Assembly: GCF_030503435.1 (NCBI RefSeq)
Contig: NZ_JAUKPO010000003.1
Location: 186,001-250,000 of the forward strand
From: Rhodocytophaga aerolata
Lineage (GTDB): Bacteria; Bacteroidota; Bacteroidia; Cytophagales; 172606-1
DNA length: 64,000 nt
Reading direction: 5' to 3'
The position numbers and the translations under genes are program-made. The notes beneath the pieces were generated by a model. That model searched no databases. It was not told where the DNA came from and was given only the letters and a program-made list of their open reading frames with translations. This document shows, piece after piece, positions 36,476 through 45,881 of this stretch (its first letter is position 1; each line of letters opens with the position of its first letter).

Positions 36476-37312
36476 ATGTATCTTCTTAAAGTATGTGTGT
36501 GGCTATTAGGAATGTTGTGGCTATTAGGAATGTTGTGCCTATCAAATGCGGTAGCCGCACAAGAGTTATCTTTACTGAAAGAGATTAAGATAAAGCAACC
36601 AGTCAGTGTTTCTGTTGACCGGTATAACCATATACTTACCAGTGACCAGCAAGGGAATATCCACAAATATGATTCCACTGGAAAATTACTCCATGTGTAC
36701 TCGCCTCAAAAAGTAACTGGTTCCTCACTCATAGAAGCCTGGCCCACTATGCAGATTTTTTTATTTCAGAAGGATCTGCAAAGGTTTTCTTTTCTTGACC
36801 GGTTTCTGGCAGATACCAAGCAAGCAGCTACTTTTGACGCCAGTATGGTGGGATTTGCCAGAGCAGCTACCATAGCTTCAGATGGACAGATATGGGTTTT
36901 TGATGAATCTGATTTTAGCTTGAAAAAACTAAATCCATCGATACAAAAAGTATCCTTGCATGTTCCGCTAGGGTTAGTTCTTTCGGCCGCTAATTATACT
37001 ATTAATTACATGCGGGAATATCAGAATTTATTATTTATTAATGATACACAATCAGGCATTTTAGTATTTGATAATTTTGGTAATTACAAAAAAGTATTAC
37101 CCTTTAGAGGTTTAACTCAATTTGGATTTTACCAGAATGAGGTATACTTTTTAGATAAAAAAACTATCCATTTTTTCAATCTCTATACCTTATCATCCAG
37201 GTTCATTCACTTGCCTGGCGAATTGAATTTTGATTTTGTGCTTGTTTTTGATACACAAGTAGTTCTATTCTCCAAAAATACTCTCTATATTTACCAGCCA
37301 GATCGTAAGTAA
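36476..37312 (+). CDS. Exported protein of unknown function
   Basis: 278 residues with a signal peptide (about 1-28, ending AVAAQ). The mature part is beta-rich and repetitive with short strands of about 40-residue spacing (KQPVSVSVDRYNHILTSD, FARAATIASDGQIWVFDESD, LFINDTQSGILVFDNFG), which suggests a propeller of NHL or similar type. I do not recognise a named family. The signal peptide contains a six-residue tandem duplication (WLLGML twice). It precedes a small T9SS-like protein by 166 bp. Likely periplasmic or secreted. Confidence 0.8.
   Translation: MYLLKVCVWLLGMLWLLGMLCLSNAVAAQELSLLKEIKIKQPVSVSVDRYNHILTSDQQGNIHKYDSTGKLLHVYSPQKVTGSSLIEAWPTMQIFLFQKDLQRFSFLDRFLADTKQAATFDASMVGFARAATIASDGQIWVFDESDFSLKKLNPSIQKVSLHVPLGLVLSAANYTINYMREYQNLLFINDTQSGILVFDNFGNYKKVLPFRGLTQFGFYQNEVYFLDKKTIHFFNLYTLSSRFIHLPGELNFDFVLVFDTQVVLFSKNTLYIYQPDRK
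36500..36535 (+). repeat. In-frame 18-base tandem duplication in a signal peptide
   Basis: TGGCTATTAGGAATGTTG occurs twice in perfect tandem, coding WLLGML-WLLGML in the hydrophobic core of the preceding gene's signal peptide. Perfect identity suggests a recent event. Confidence 0.95.
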
Positions 37313-37478
37313 CCTCGGTTTTTACCTGTATAGGAAGGCTTACCCATAATCATTACAACTTTCTAACAAAATTGTAATTTTTTTGTTTTTATATAAGTAT
37401 GCCACTAACCCGGAAGGTAGGTTCACGTATACTAAGCCTAATAAATCATATTATTAAATTCAATAAGCAGCAGACGGC

Positions 37479-37919
37479 ATGGGAAAGACTATACTATTCA
37501 ACTCATTTATTGTTTATACTTTTATTATGTGCACAATAGCCCTTGGAAAGGCTTTTGCCATTAATTCTACTATACACGTATCTTCAGCCCAACATACAAA
37601 GCTTTTACCTCCGGCATCTGCAGAACCTGTGCATACACATATGCCAATAGATGAATTACTTATCGAATCTGATTCTATCGAATTTGATGTTGAAGTAGTA
37701 CAGTCTAGGAAGTTTTTTCTGAGCTTTACAATGAAACGCGGAGAGACGTTTTTTATCAAAATTTATGACATTATTGGCAACCTGATCCATCATGAAGTGG
37801 TGAGCAAAAAAGGCTGGTTCCGCAAACAGTACGATTTATCTAAATACAAAACAGATTTGTATGTAATAGAGGTTGGCAGTGGCCGGAAAGCAAAAATAAA
37901 ACGCTTGTTTTTAGGTTAA
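37479..37919 (+). CDS. Small exported protein with T9SS-like C-terminal domain
   Basis: 146 residues. The N-terminus has a signal-like hydrophobic stretch (about 8-28). The C-terminal 75 residues form a beta pattern ending YDLSKYKTDLYVIEVGSGRK and then AKIKRLFLG, which resembles the Por secretion type A sorting domain (fibrillar strands ending with a basic segment and KxxLxx). Here the domain is nearly the whole mature protein, without a passenger. It may be a stand-alone sorting-domain protein, or a remnant. Its stop overlaps the convergent kinase gene by three of four bases. Confidence 0.75.
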   Translation: MGKTILFNSFIVYTFIMCTIALGKAFAINSTIHVSSAQHTKLLPPASAEPVHTHMPIDELLIESDSIEFDVEVVQSRKFFLSFTMKRGETFFIKIYDIIGNLIHHEVVSKKGWFRKQYDLSKYKTDLYVIEVGSGRKAKIKRLFLG

Positions 37920-40414
37920 TTCAGCTGTTCATAAGGCAAAAATATTTTGAAACAAGTGCCTTCGCCCAAAACACTTTCTACTTCAATTTTACCATTCAGT
38001 GCTTCCACCTGCGTTTTTACTAAGTGCAGGCCTAATCCTTTGCCTTCCACATGTACATGAAAGCGTTTGTACATGCCAAATATTTTTTCTTTATTTTTTT
38101 CCAGATCTATTCCTAAACCGTTGTCGCTGAAAGAGAGGCAAATGTATTCTTCCACTACTGTAGTGCTTACACAGATCTTTGGAATAACGCCAGGTTTCCG
38201 GTACTTTATAGCATTGGTCAGCATATTCTGAAATATACTATTGATATAGCTTTTTACTGAATAAAGCTTCTCTACCTTCGAGAAGTTTGTGGTAAGCTGC
38301 GCATTAGAATCCTCAATATGTTGGGCAATCGATATTTTTATATCATTCAGCACATCTTTCAACACTATCCATTCCCTTGAAGTATTTATTGCTTTTTGAT
38401 ACACTAAAATTTCGTTCAGGTCCTTAATAATATCATCTAGCTTAACGGTAGCTTTTTTAATATTTTCAATAGCTATTTGATTAATTGGGTCTACCGGATT
38501 AGTGGTGTTGAATATTTGCGTTAAACCTAAAATATTTGCAATGGGCGCACGAAGGTTATGGGAAGTGATATATCCGAACTGTTGCAACTGCTGATTCTGG
38601 TTAATCAGTTCGTTATTTAGTTGCTTTTCTTGTTGTTCGGCTTTTTTTCTAAGAGTTATATCCCGGATAATAATGGTAGAATATTGTTTTTCTCCCAGTT
38701 TCAAATCAGATACTGACGCTTCGATCGGAAAGTTATTACCATCTGCCCTTAAGCCATACAGGTTTTTATTGGGATCATCTTTGCTGGCAGCCATATACCC
38801 AAAGCCGTTGTCTGGTGCATACGGCTGGTAAAGGGACTGTGGTATAATCTGACGTATAGGTTTTCCGATAATGTCAGCAGCACAGTATCCAAACATTTTT
38901 TCTGCCGCCTGGTTAAAGAGAATAACGTTTTTATTTTCATCGGTGGTAATAATGGCATCCATAGCAGAATTTATAATACTCTCAAACCTGCTTTGCAATT
39001 CTCTGAGTTGTATTTCTGCCTGCTTTTTCTGCGTAATATCTTTTATAAATACAGTCAATCCATCTTCATAAGGATACACGCTTACTTCATAGCTAAGTTT
39101 TTGATTACTATTGTACGTTGTTTCGAACGTACATCGTTGAAATTCGCCTGTACGCAGCGCTTCCAGATAACATTTTTCAGGCTCGGTACCTTTCATTCCC
39201 GGAAACAACTCAATTAAGGATTTGCCTAGCACTTGTTCGGCTGTTAACCCTCCGCTATTAATTTCACTGGCTTTGTTCCAGTAAATGAACCGTAGATTAT
39301 GGTCCAACGCAAAAAATATATCGCTTATGCTTTCTGTCAGGTGCTTATATTTATTTTCGCTGGCAGCTATAGCCGTGTGAGACAACCGTTCAATTTCATA
39401 ATTAGCTTCCAGTAACCGGCTGTTTAATATTTCAAGCTGCTCATTGCTGACGGTAAGTTCTTCATTAGTTGACGAAAGTTCTTCTACAGTTGCCGCCAGT
39501 TCAGCATTGGTATGGGCAAGCTCCTTATTAGAAACTTCTACATCTGCCAGCAGCTGGACTCTTTGTGCATCTATCTGGTTTATTCTGGTTAAATGCTTAT
39601 AGGTGAATAATATAGTAGTAAGAGCGTAAGCCATACATACCAGAAAAATAGTAGGATAAGAGGCCGTATATCCATGTTCATTCAGCAAAATAAAGATCCC
39701 ACTTAAAATTGCCGGTACAATGGTAGACAGAACAAAAATAATTCTAGCGAATGTATTGCCCATATACTTGCCATGAAGCACAGCAACATACCCTTTTTCA
39801 GGAAAACTCACTAATAATCCCAAGCCCAGGCAAACAAAGCCCAGCGCTGTAGGCAGCGCCATTTGCGAATAAATATTGGCGCCACCAAACAAGCTTTCGC
39901 CAAACAAATAGCCCATACAGGGGGCCAGCCCGATAAAAAAGATTATTGTAGAGAAAAACTGAGATGTTTTGTACAGCGGGTTGGGCAACATATAAAACAA
40001 ACCCACCAAACCGCTTAGAAAAAAGGCCATTGCCGAACTTGGAGACATCCGCCCTGGCTTACCATCTTCTGAAATAGAATCTCTTTCCACAAACAATAGC
40101 TCGTCTATACCCAAACTCAAATCAAATATATGTTCTAGAAGTGTAAGAAAGCCAAGCAAGCAAACAACTAATGCCAACAACTGATAAAGCATCTTCCGGG
40201 AGGGCAAATGAAATACATATATACCGGAAAGTATAAACCCGATAGCCGTATTTATGCGCATGGTGGAAGCATTTAAAATAATGCCACGCAAAAAATAAAT
40301 ATCAAAGATCCAACCTGTTGCACCTGCCATGCCAGCAAAAATGACTAAGCCTGCCAATATTTTTGACATGGATGACATGCCCCGGGTAAAATAGGAAGGA
40401 TTAAATTTATGCAT
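37916..40414 (-). CDS. Large membrane PAS sensor histidine kinase
   Basis: 832 residues. About eight membrane segments over 15-290 form a MASE-like sensory domain. A coiled coil follows (about 285-345, rich in NEELTVSNEQL repeats), then PAS 1 (about 350-465) and PAS 2 (about 475-590, FESIINSAMDAIITTDENK), HisKA with phospho-acceptor His619 in YITSHNLRAPIAN and HATPase_c with LTNAIKYRKPG, SDNGLGIDLE and KGLGLHLVK. No response regulator is near. The start at MHKFNPSYF gives a short soluble N-terminus. The gene is convergent with the small exported protein, sharing stop bases. Confidence 0.93.
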   Translation of the reverse strand: MHKFNPSYFTRGMSSMSKILAGLVIFAGMAGATGWIFDIYFLRGIILNASTMRINTAIGFILSGIYVFHLPSRKMLYQLLALVVCLLGFLTLLEHIFDLSLGIDELLFVERDSISEDGKPGRMSPSSAMAFFLSGLVGLFYMLPNPLYKTSQFFSTIIFFIGLAPCMGYLFGESLFGGANIYSQMALPTALGFVCLGLGLLVSFPEKGYVAVLHGKYMGNTFARIIFVLSTIVPAILSGIFILLNEHGYTASYPTIFLVCMAYALTTILFTYKHLTRINQIDAQRVQLLADVEVSNKELAHTNAELAATVEELSSTNEELTVSNEQLEILNSRLLEANYEIERLSHTAIAASENKYKHLTESISDIFFALDHNLRFIYWNKASEINSGGLTAEQVLGKSLIELFPGMKGTEPEKCYLEALRTGEFQRCTFETTYNSNQKLSYEVSVYPYEDGLTVFIKDITQKKQAEIQLRELQSRFESIINSAMDAIITTDENKNVILFNQAAEKMFGYCAADIIGKPIRQIIPQSLYQPYAPDNGFGYMAASKDDPNKNLYGLRADGNNFPIEASVSDLKLGEKQYSTIIIRDITLRKKAEQQEKQLNNELINQNQQLQQFGYITSHNLRAPIANILGLTQIFNTTNPVDPINQIAIENIKKATVKLDDIIKDLNEILVYQKAINTSREWIVLKDVLNDIKISIAQHIEDSNAQLTTNFSKVEKLYSVKSYINSIFQNMLTNAIKYRKPGVIPKICVSTTVVEEYICLSFSDNGLGIDLEKNKEKIFGMYKRFHVHVEGKGLGLHLVKTQVEALNGKIEVESVLGEGTCFKIFLPYEQLN

Positions 40415-40851
40415 AAGTAGGTAACAGTTCCATATACTTTATGTTTAAGCACATTAACAATTGTGAAGGGACCAGTATGTAATATTTAGTAGTTTACAGC
40501 CTGTAAGCAAAAACTAAAAACAATTTAACAGCTTTTATCACGCTCGGTTCTCTAAGACTGCTGCCAATCGTACTTACCTTTGAGTAGGACAAAGTAAACT
40601 GGTAATGCTACTTTTAAAACCTTGATTATTTTAACCTGATTATGAAAGCTAACGTGTGAAGCTGGTTGATGCTATAATGAATCAGCAGTTGATTAAACTG
40701 CAATAAACCTGAAAAAAACAACTTTTTTTGTATTGAAATGAGCCAAATCTTACTTGTTTAGGTACAATTAAAAATTACACAGCCCCTTACCTTTTCACCA
40801 ATGGCCAGTTCAAAATTAAAGCTGCTATGAAGGTTCATAACAGCTTTAATT
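40415..40851. other. Intergenic region, 437 bases
   Basis: Upstream region of the large kinase and downstream region of pheS. It has no open frame worth calling. It contains the short inverted repeat TTACAG-C-CTGTAA at 40494-40506 and the hairpin at the pheS end. Nothing else stands out. Confidence 0.7.
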
Positions 40852-40853
40852 TT
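40812..40853 (-). terminator. Long hairpin terminator at the end of pheS
   Basis: AAAATTAAAGCTG and TATGAA on one side pair with TTCATA and CAGCTTTAATTTT on the other, with one mismatch and a GG loop, 19 pairs. It begins inside the pheS stop codon; on the minus strand the TTTT at the distal end of the stem is the U-tract. Confidence 0.8.
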
Positions 40854-41883
40854 AACTCAGCGGATTAAACTGTTTTAGGAAACGAATATCATTTTCGGTA
40901 AAGAGACGCAAATCTTTAATTTGATAGGCAAGCATCGTGATACGTTCTATGCCCATGCCAAAGGCAAATCCAGTATAGGTCTGAGAATCTATGCCGCAGT
41001 TCTCCAACACATTCGGGTCTACCATGCCTGAGCCGCCTATTTCTACCCAGCCACTATATTTGCAGATATTGCACCCCTTGCCTTTGCAAAGCTGACAAGA
41101 AATATCAATTTCTGCACTAGGCTCCGTAAATGGAAAGAAGGATGGCCGGAAACGTATTCTGGTATCTTTTGTAAACATTTCCTTCACGAAATGATACAAG
41201 GTTTGTTTTAAATCCGTAAACCCTACATTGGTATCAATATACAAGCCTTCTACCTGGTGGAAAATACAATGCGCCCGGGCAGAAATTGCCTCGTTGCGGT
41301 ATACCCGGCCTGGCATTAAAGACCGGATGGGGGGCTTTTGCCGCTCCATCAGGCGTACCTGCACAGAAGATGTATGCGTACGCAGGGCTATATCCGGATT
41401 TTTTTCCACGAAAAACGTATCCTGCATATCGCGGGCAGGGTGGTTGAGCGGAAAATTCAGGGCAGTGAAGTTATGCCAGTCATCTTCAATCTCAGGACCT
41501 TCAGATAAGTTAAAACCTATACGTTCAAATATTTCAACAATCCGATTTCGGACAATGGTTAGGGGATGTATTGCACCTAATTCATCTGGTACTGTTGGCA
41601 GTGTCAGGTCTAGCGGTGCTTGTACTTTGCCATTCAGTTGCTGATTTTCTAACGAAGCCGAGTAGTCATTGAATTTATTCTGCGCAAAATTTTTCAGGTT
41701 GTTCAACTCAGCACCAATAGCCCGTTTGTCTTCTGCCGGAACTGCTTTTAACCCCTCGAACAAATCGGCTATTACTCCTTTTCTTCCTACGTAGGCAATT
41801 CTGAACTGTTCTAGTTGCGCAGGATTCTCTATGGTAAATGATTCTATCTGTTGCTGTATTGCTTGAATCTTCTCTCTCATCAT
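40852..41883 (-). CDS. pheS: Phenylalanine-tRNA ligase alpha subunit
   Basis: 343 residues, full length. N-terminal coiled coil (about 1-90), then the class II core: HPLTIVRNRIVEIFERIGF, DTFFVEKN, motif 2 RNEAISARAHCIFHQVEGLYID and motif 3 GFAFGMGIERITML. A Cys pair set (CQLCKGKGCNICKYSGW) is typical of this subunit. An ATG one codon later is an equal start. It follows pgl by 12 bp, so it seems to be cotranscribed with zwf and pgl, an unusual place for a synthetase gene. pheT is not in the window. Confidence 0.97.
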   Translation of the reverse strand: MMREKIQAIQQQIESFTIENPAQLEQFRIAYVGRKGVIADLFEGLKAVPAEDKRAIGAELNNLKNFAQNKFNDYSASLENQQLNGKVQAPLDLTLPTVPDELGAIHPLTIVRNRIVEIFERIGFNLSEGPEIEDDWHNFTALNFPLNHPARDMQDTFFVEKNPDIALRTHTSSVQVRLMERQKPPIRSLMPGRVYRNEAISARAHCIFHQVEGLYIDTNVGFTDLKQTLYHFVKEMFTKDTRIRFRPSFFPFTEPSAEIDISCQLCKGKGCNICKYSGWVEIGGSGMVDPNVLENCGIDSQTYTGFAFGMGIERITMLAYQIKDLRLFTENDIRFLKQFNPLS

Positions 41884-41895
41884 AGCACAAATATA

Positions 41896-42639
41896 TTAAT
41901 TTTCCTGGCGACTTTGGGTTAACTTACTTGCTGCTGCTTCATCTGTAAACCAGTGTATGCTTCCCTTTTTTGGTTTAATAAGCTGCGTAGGCAAATGTTC
42001 AGGTTGATATTCACCTTCTAATACATCGTATAACACTTGCGCTTTATTCGCACCAAACAGAAGAAAGGCTATATTTTTTGCTTTGTTTATTAACGGAGCA
42101 GTCAACGTAATCCGGTACATCTGCTGACCTGTATGGTATACTTCACTCACCCAGCTGTCTTTTTCCTGCAATACTGGTGTATAAGGAAATAAGGAGGCTG
42201 TATGCCCATCGTCGCCCATGCCCAGCAAGATAAAGTCAAATTCTGGTGCAGCCGTTCCAAAATGCTTTTTTAACAGGCTCTCGTATTGATGAGCAATTTC
42301 TTCCGGAGGCATTACAGCAGAGTAAGGCATTGGATAAATCTGTTCTTTAGGAATAGGCACATGATTCAATAGTGTTTCATACGCCATTTTTGCATTGTAT
42401 CGGTCATCATCCTGTGGTACAAAGCGTTCATCACCCCAGAAGATATATGTATTTTTCCAGGGCAACTCATTTCTGTATGGGTCTTTGGCTAATAATTCAT
42501 ACAATTTTTTAGGCGAAGAGCCACCGGTAAGTGCAAAGGTGAACCGGCCTTTTTCAGCAACAGCTGTTTTGGCTGCAGAGACAATAAATTGTGCCAGAGC
42601 TTCATTGAGTTGATTAGCCTCCGAAAATATATGCATCAT
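41896..42639 (-). CDS. pgl: 6-phosphogluconolactonase
   Basis: 247 residues. Motifs: TGGSSPKKLYELL (about 39-51), FWGDERFVPQDDDRYN and LGMGDDGHTASLFP (near 146-159), which build the active site. It hydrolyses 6-phosphogluconolactone, the product of Zwf, in the oxidative pentose phosphate pathway. The start lies four bases after the zwf stop, and pheS follows by 12 bp. The strong motif set and position leave little doubt. Confidence 0.97.
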   Translation of the reverse strand: MMHIFSEANQLNEALAQFIVSAAKTAVAEKGRFTFALTGGSSPKKLYELLAKDPYRNELPWKNTYIFWGDERFVPQDDDRYNAKMAYETLLNHVPIPKEQIYPMPYSAVMPPEEIAHQYESLLKKHFGTAAPEFDFILLGMGDDGHTASLFPYTPVLQEKDSWVSEVYHTGQQMYRITLTAPLINKAKNIAFLLFGANKAQVLYDVLEGEYQPEHLPTQLIKPKKGSIHWFTDEAAASKLTQSRQEN

Positions 42640-42643
42640 ATGC

Positions 42644-44245
42644 TTAGGCTTTTACTTTGGCTTTATCTTTTTCTTTAGGAGTTGTGGCTTCCGTGCCATT
42701 TCCATTGCTTGTAGTACTATGGCTGGAGCTGTTGCCGTTTAATGGAGCTACCATAGCCCAGTTATGTCCATCCCGGGCAACTAAGGCTTCTGCATTTTCC
42801 GGACCCCACATGCCAGCCGTATAGTTTGGAAATTCAAGCGATGGCCTGGATTCCCAGACTTCTAAAATCGGCATAATTGCAGCCCAGGCAGCCTCCACCT
42901 GATCGGCACGCATAAACAAGGTAGCATCTCCCAGCATGACATCCAGTAACAAAGTCTCATAGGCTTCCGGAGAATGTTGGGTAGAGTACGATTCGCCATA
43001 ATCAAACACCATTTCTACCGGATTTAGTACCATACTTAAGCCAGGCCTTTTTGCCTGGAATCGTAACCTAATGCTCATTTCCGGCTGAATATGTAGGGTT
43101 AAGCGATTAGGGAGCAAATTTTCTGTAACAGATGATGGAAAAGTCTGGTGTGGTACGGGGCGGAATTGTACCGTAATAGCCGAAAATTTGCCCTGCATAT
43201 GTTTACCGGTACGTACATAAAAAGGTATGCCATTCCACCGCCAGTTGTCTATAAAAAACTTAATGGCAGCATAGGTTTCGGTGTTAGAAGTAGGATGTAC
43301 GCCTTGCTCTTCGCGGTAGCCTTTTACTTTTTTGCCTTCTATCCAGCCGTTGCCATATTGACCCCGTACTGCAAACTTATGAATCTCTTCTTTACTAAAC
43401 TTCCGTAAGGCATGCAACACATCTACCTTTTTGCTCCGTATTTCGTCCGCATCAAATGTAACAGGAGGCTCCATGGCAATCATACATAATAACTGAAGCA
43501 AGTGATTCTGGATCATATCCCGTAAAGCTCCCGATTTATCGTAATAATTGCCCCGGTGTTCTACGCCTACTTGCTCAGCTACAGTAATCTGTACATAGTC
43601 TATGTAATTACGGTTCCAGATGGGCTCGAACAGAGCATTGGCAAAACGGAAAGCCAGGATGTTCTGAACCGTTTCTTTACCCAGATAATGATCAATGCGG
43701 TAGATTTGGCACTCACTAAATGTTCTGGAAAGCAGTTGATTTAACTCCTTAGCTGTTTGCAAATCCCTTCCAAAAGGTTTTTCTACTACAATCCGGTCGC
43801 GGCCAGAGTCGGTGGCTACACCAGAACTTCCCAAATTCATGGTAATGGGTTCTATGAACTGCGGAGCTACGGATAAATAATAAATACGGTTGGCTCGTAC
43901 ACCCCATTGCTGATCAAAGGCATTTAATTTTTCAGCTAAGCTACTATACATAGCTTGGTTAGTGAAATCAGCCCGGAAGTATTCCCAGAAACTAGCAAAT
44001 TCTGTCCAGCGGCCATCTTCTGGTTTACCTGAACGAGAATGTTGGTCAAGTCCATCGTGCATTAATCCCAGAAACTGGTCATACGATATATCGTGATGGC
44101 TTACTCCAATGACAGCAAATTGTTTGGGCAACCACCCGTCTATATATAAATTATATAGAGCCGGTGCCAGCTTCCGCATAGTGAGGTCTCCCTTTGCACC
44201 AAATATGACTAAGACCGTAGGTCCTGGTTTTCTTGTAGATTGCAT
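42644..44245 (-). CDS. zwf: Glucose-6-phosphate 1-dehydrogenase
   Basis: 533 residues. [20 protein letters not shown] (15-34) is the NADP-binding start, EKPFGRDL and the active-site motif [11 protein letters not shown] (about 188-198) follow, and [17 protein letters not shown]-like sequence (RADQVEAAW) is at the end. The last 35 residues are Ser/Thr/Asn-rich and then basic, a tail that ordinary family members lack. It oxidises glucose 6-phosphate with NADP. It lies downstream of gnd with a palindromic hairpin between them and four bases before pgl. Confidence 0.97.
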   Translation of the reverse strand: MQSTRKPGPTVLVIFGAKGDLTMRKLAPALYNLYIDGWLPKQFAVIGVSHHDISYDQFLGLMHDGLDQHSRSGKPEDGRWTEFASFWEYFRADFTNQAMYSSLAEKLNAFDQQWGVRANRIYYLSVAPQFIEPITMNLGSSGVATDSGRDRIVVEKPFGRDLQTAKELNQLLSRTFSECQIYRIDHYLGKETVQNILAFRFANALFEPIWNRNYIDYVQITVAEQVGVEHRGNYYDKSGALRDMIQNHLLQLLCMIAMEPPVTFDADEIRSKKVDVLHALRKFSKEEIHKFAVRGQYGNGWIEGKKVKGYREEQGVHPTSNTETYAAIKFFIDNWRWNGIPFYVRTGKHMQGKFSAITVQFRPVPHQTFPSSVTENLLPNRLTLHIQPEMSIRLRFQAKRPGLSMVLNPVEMVFDYGESYSTQHSPEAYETLLLDVMLGDATLFMRADQVEAAWAAIMPILEVWESRPSLEFPNYTAGMWGPENAEALVARDGHNWAMVAPLNGNSSSHSTTSNGNGTEATTPKEKDKAKVKA

Positions 44246-44312
44246 AATTGTATAATTTTGATTCTTGCCCTAAAGCCAGTATGATTAAACCCGCTAGGTT
44301 CGTATGTAACGT

Positions 44313-44348
44313 AAAAACCTAACAGGTTTTGAAAACCTGTTAGGTCTT
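44313..44348 (-). terminator. Palindromic hairpin after gnd
   Basis: ACCTAACAGGTTTT (44317-44330) and AAAACCTGTTAGGT (44332-44345) form a nearly perfect palindrome. On the minus strand TTTT follows the stem, so it can end gnd transcription. Similar AACAGGT palindromes recur in other Bacteroidota, to my knowledge, so it may also be a dispersed repeat. Confidence 0.75.
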
Positions 44349-44360
44349 TACAAATAAAAA

Positions 44361-45776
44361 TTATTGCCAGTGTGTATGGAAAATACCTTCTGTGTCTATT
44401 CTCTCATAGGTATGCGCTCCAAAATTGTCACGTTGGGCCTGTATTAAATTAGACGGTAAACGGTCGGTGCGGTAGGCATCAAAATAGGCAAGAGCTGCAG
44501 ATAATGCCGGAACTGGTAAACCTGCCGTAATGGCAAGCCCAAGCACTTTGCGAGTAGAATCTTGCCGGCCTGCAACTACAGCAGCCAGAGACGGATCTAC
44601 TAATAGATTAGCCAGATCAGGATTCTTTTTATAGGCATTTGTTATATCTTCCAGCAAGGTAGCCCGGATAATACAACCACCCCGCCAGATACGGGCCACA
44701 TCATCTAACTTTAGGTTATAGCCATACGTATCGGATGCAACTTTCAGCAAATGCATACCTTGTGCATAGGCACCAATGGTAGCAAAATACAAGGCATCTT
44801 TTACCTGGTTGATAACTGCCTGTTTATCGCCACTTAGGTTAAATGAAGATTTGGGTCCAGATAGGGTTTTAGCAGCAGCTACCCGTTCTTGTTTTAAAGC
44901 GGACAAATACCGGGAAGTTACTGCCACATCAATAATGGACAAAGGCACCCCTAAATCCATGCCGCATTGGGAAGTCCACTTGCCGGTACCTTTTTGTTTG
45001 GCGCTATCCAGAATATAGTCTACCAACCGGCCTTCTTTTTGTTCATCAGGCTGTAGGAATATATTGGCTGTAATCTCTATGAGGAAAGACTTCAATTCTG
45101 CATTATTCCACTCTTTGAAAACGGTGTGCAGTTCATCGTTGCTTAAACCAATGCCTCTTTTCAGAATATCATACGCTTCTGAAATTAATTGCATAATACC
45201 ATATTCGATGCCATTGTGTACCATTTTTACATAATGTCCGGCAGAGCTAGGACCAAGGTATGTTACACAAGGCTCATTATTAACTTTAGCTGCAATAGAT
45301 TCAAAAATCGGTCTTACTACTTCATATGCTTGCTCAGAGCCTCCGGGCATCATACTCGGACCAAAACGGGCACCTGATTCGCCACCGGAAACGCCCACGC
45401 CTAAGAAGTGAATGCCTTTAGCCGTTAGCTCCTGCGTACGCCTGTCGGTATCGGCGTAATAGGAGTTGCCACCATCTATTACCAAATCGCCTGGCTGTAA
45501 CATAGGCAGCAATTCATTGATTACCATATCTACTGCTTTACCGGCTGTAACCAGTAGCATAATGGCCCGCGGGCGTTTTAGTTTCAGTACAAATTCTTTA
45601 AGATCGGAAGTGCCGAATACATTTTTTCCTGCGGCTTCGGTTTTCAGATCGGCTACTTTACTTGGGTCGCGGTTATAGCCAGCTACCGAAAATCCATGAT
45701 CTGCCATATTCAGCAGCAGATTCCTACCCATCACACCCAAACCAATCATTCCGAATTCGTATTGTTGCAATTGCAT
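44361..45776 (-). CDS. gnd: 6-phosphogluconate dehydrogenase, decarboxylating
   Basis: 471 residues, standard long form. GLGVMGRNLLLNMADHGFSV (about 13-32) binds NADP, GVSGGESGARFGPSMMPGG (near 128-146) and KMVHNGIEYG (near 183-192) are active-site segments, and IWRGGCIIRATLLEDI is in the C-terminal domain. It converts 6-phosphogluconate to ribulose 5-phosphate. It lies 105 bp after alkD and before zwf, with a hairpin on its downstream side. Confidence 0.98.
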   Translation of the reverse strand: MQLQQYEFGMIGLGVMGRNLLLNMADHGFSVAGYNRDPSKVADLKTEAAGKNVFGTSDLKEFVLKLKRPRAIMLLVTAGKAVDMVINELLPMLQPGDLVIDGGNSYYADTDRRTQELTAKGIHFLGVGVSGGESGARFGPSMMPGGSEQAYEVVRPIFESIAAKVNNEPCVTYLGPSSAGHYVKMVHNGIEYGIMQLISEAYDILKRGIGLSNDELHTVFKEWNNAELKSFLIEITANIFLQPDEQKEGRLVDYILDSAKQKGTGKWTSQCGMDLGVPLSIIDVAVTSRYLSALKQERVAAAKTLSGPKSSFNLSGDKQAVINQVKDALYFATIGAYAQGMHLLKVASDTYGYNLKLDDVARIWRGGCIIRATLLEDITNAYKKNPDLANLLVDPSLAAVVAGRQDSTRKVLGLAITAGLPVPALSAALAYFDAYRTDRLPSNLIQAQRDNFGAHTYERIDTEGIFHTHWQ

Positions 45777-45881
45777 GTTTTAAGGGGTTTAAGTCTATTA
45801 AAAAGTGTCTAGTATTTAATTAATATCTGCTAAAGGTGAGAAGCGTTACTTGGCTTATTTCTATCTGCCTGTTCCCTTGTT

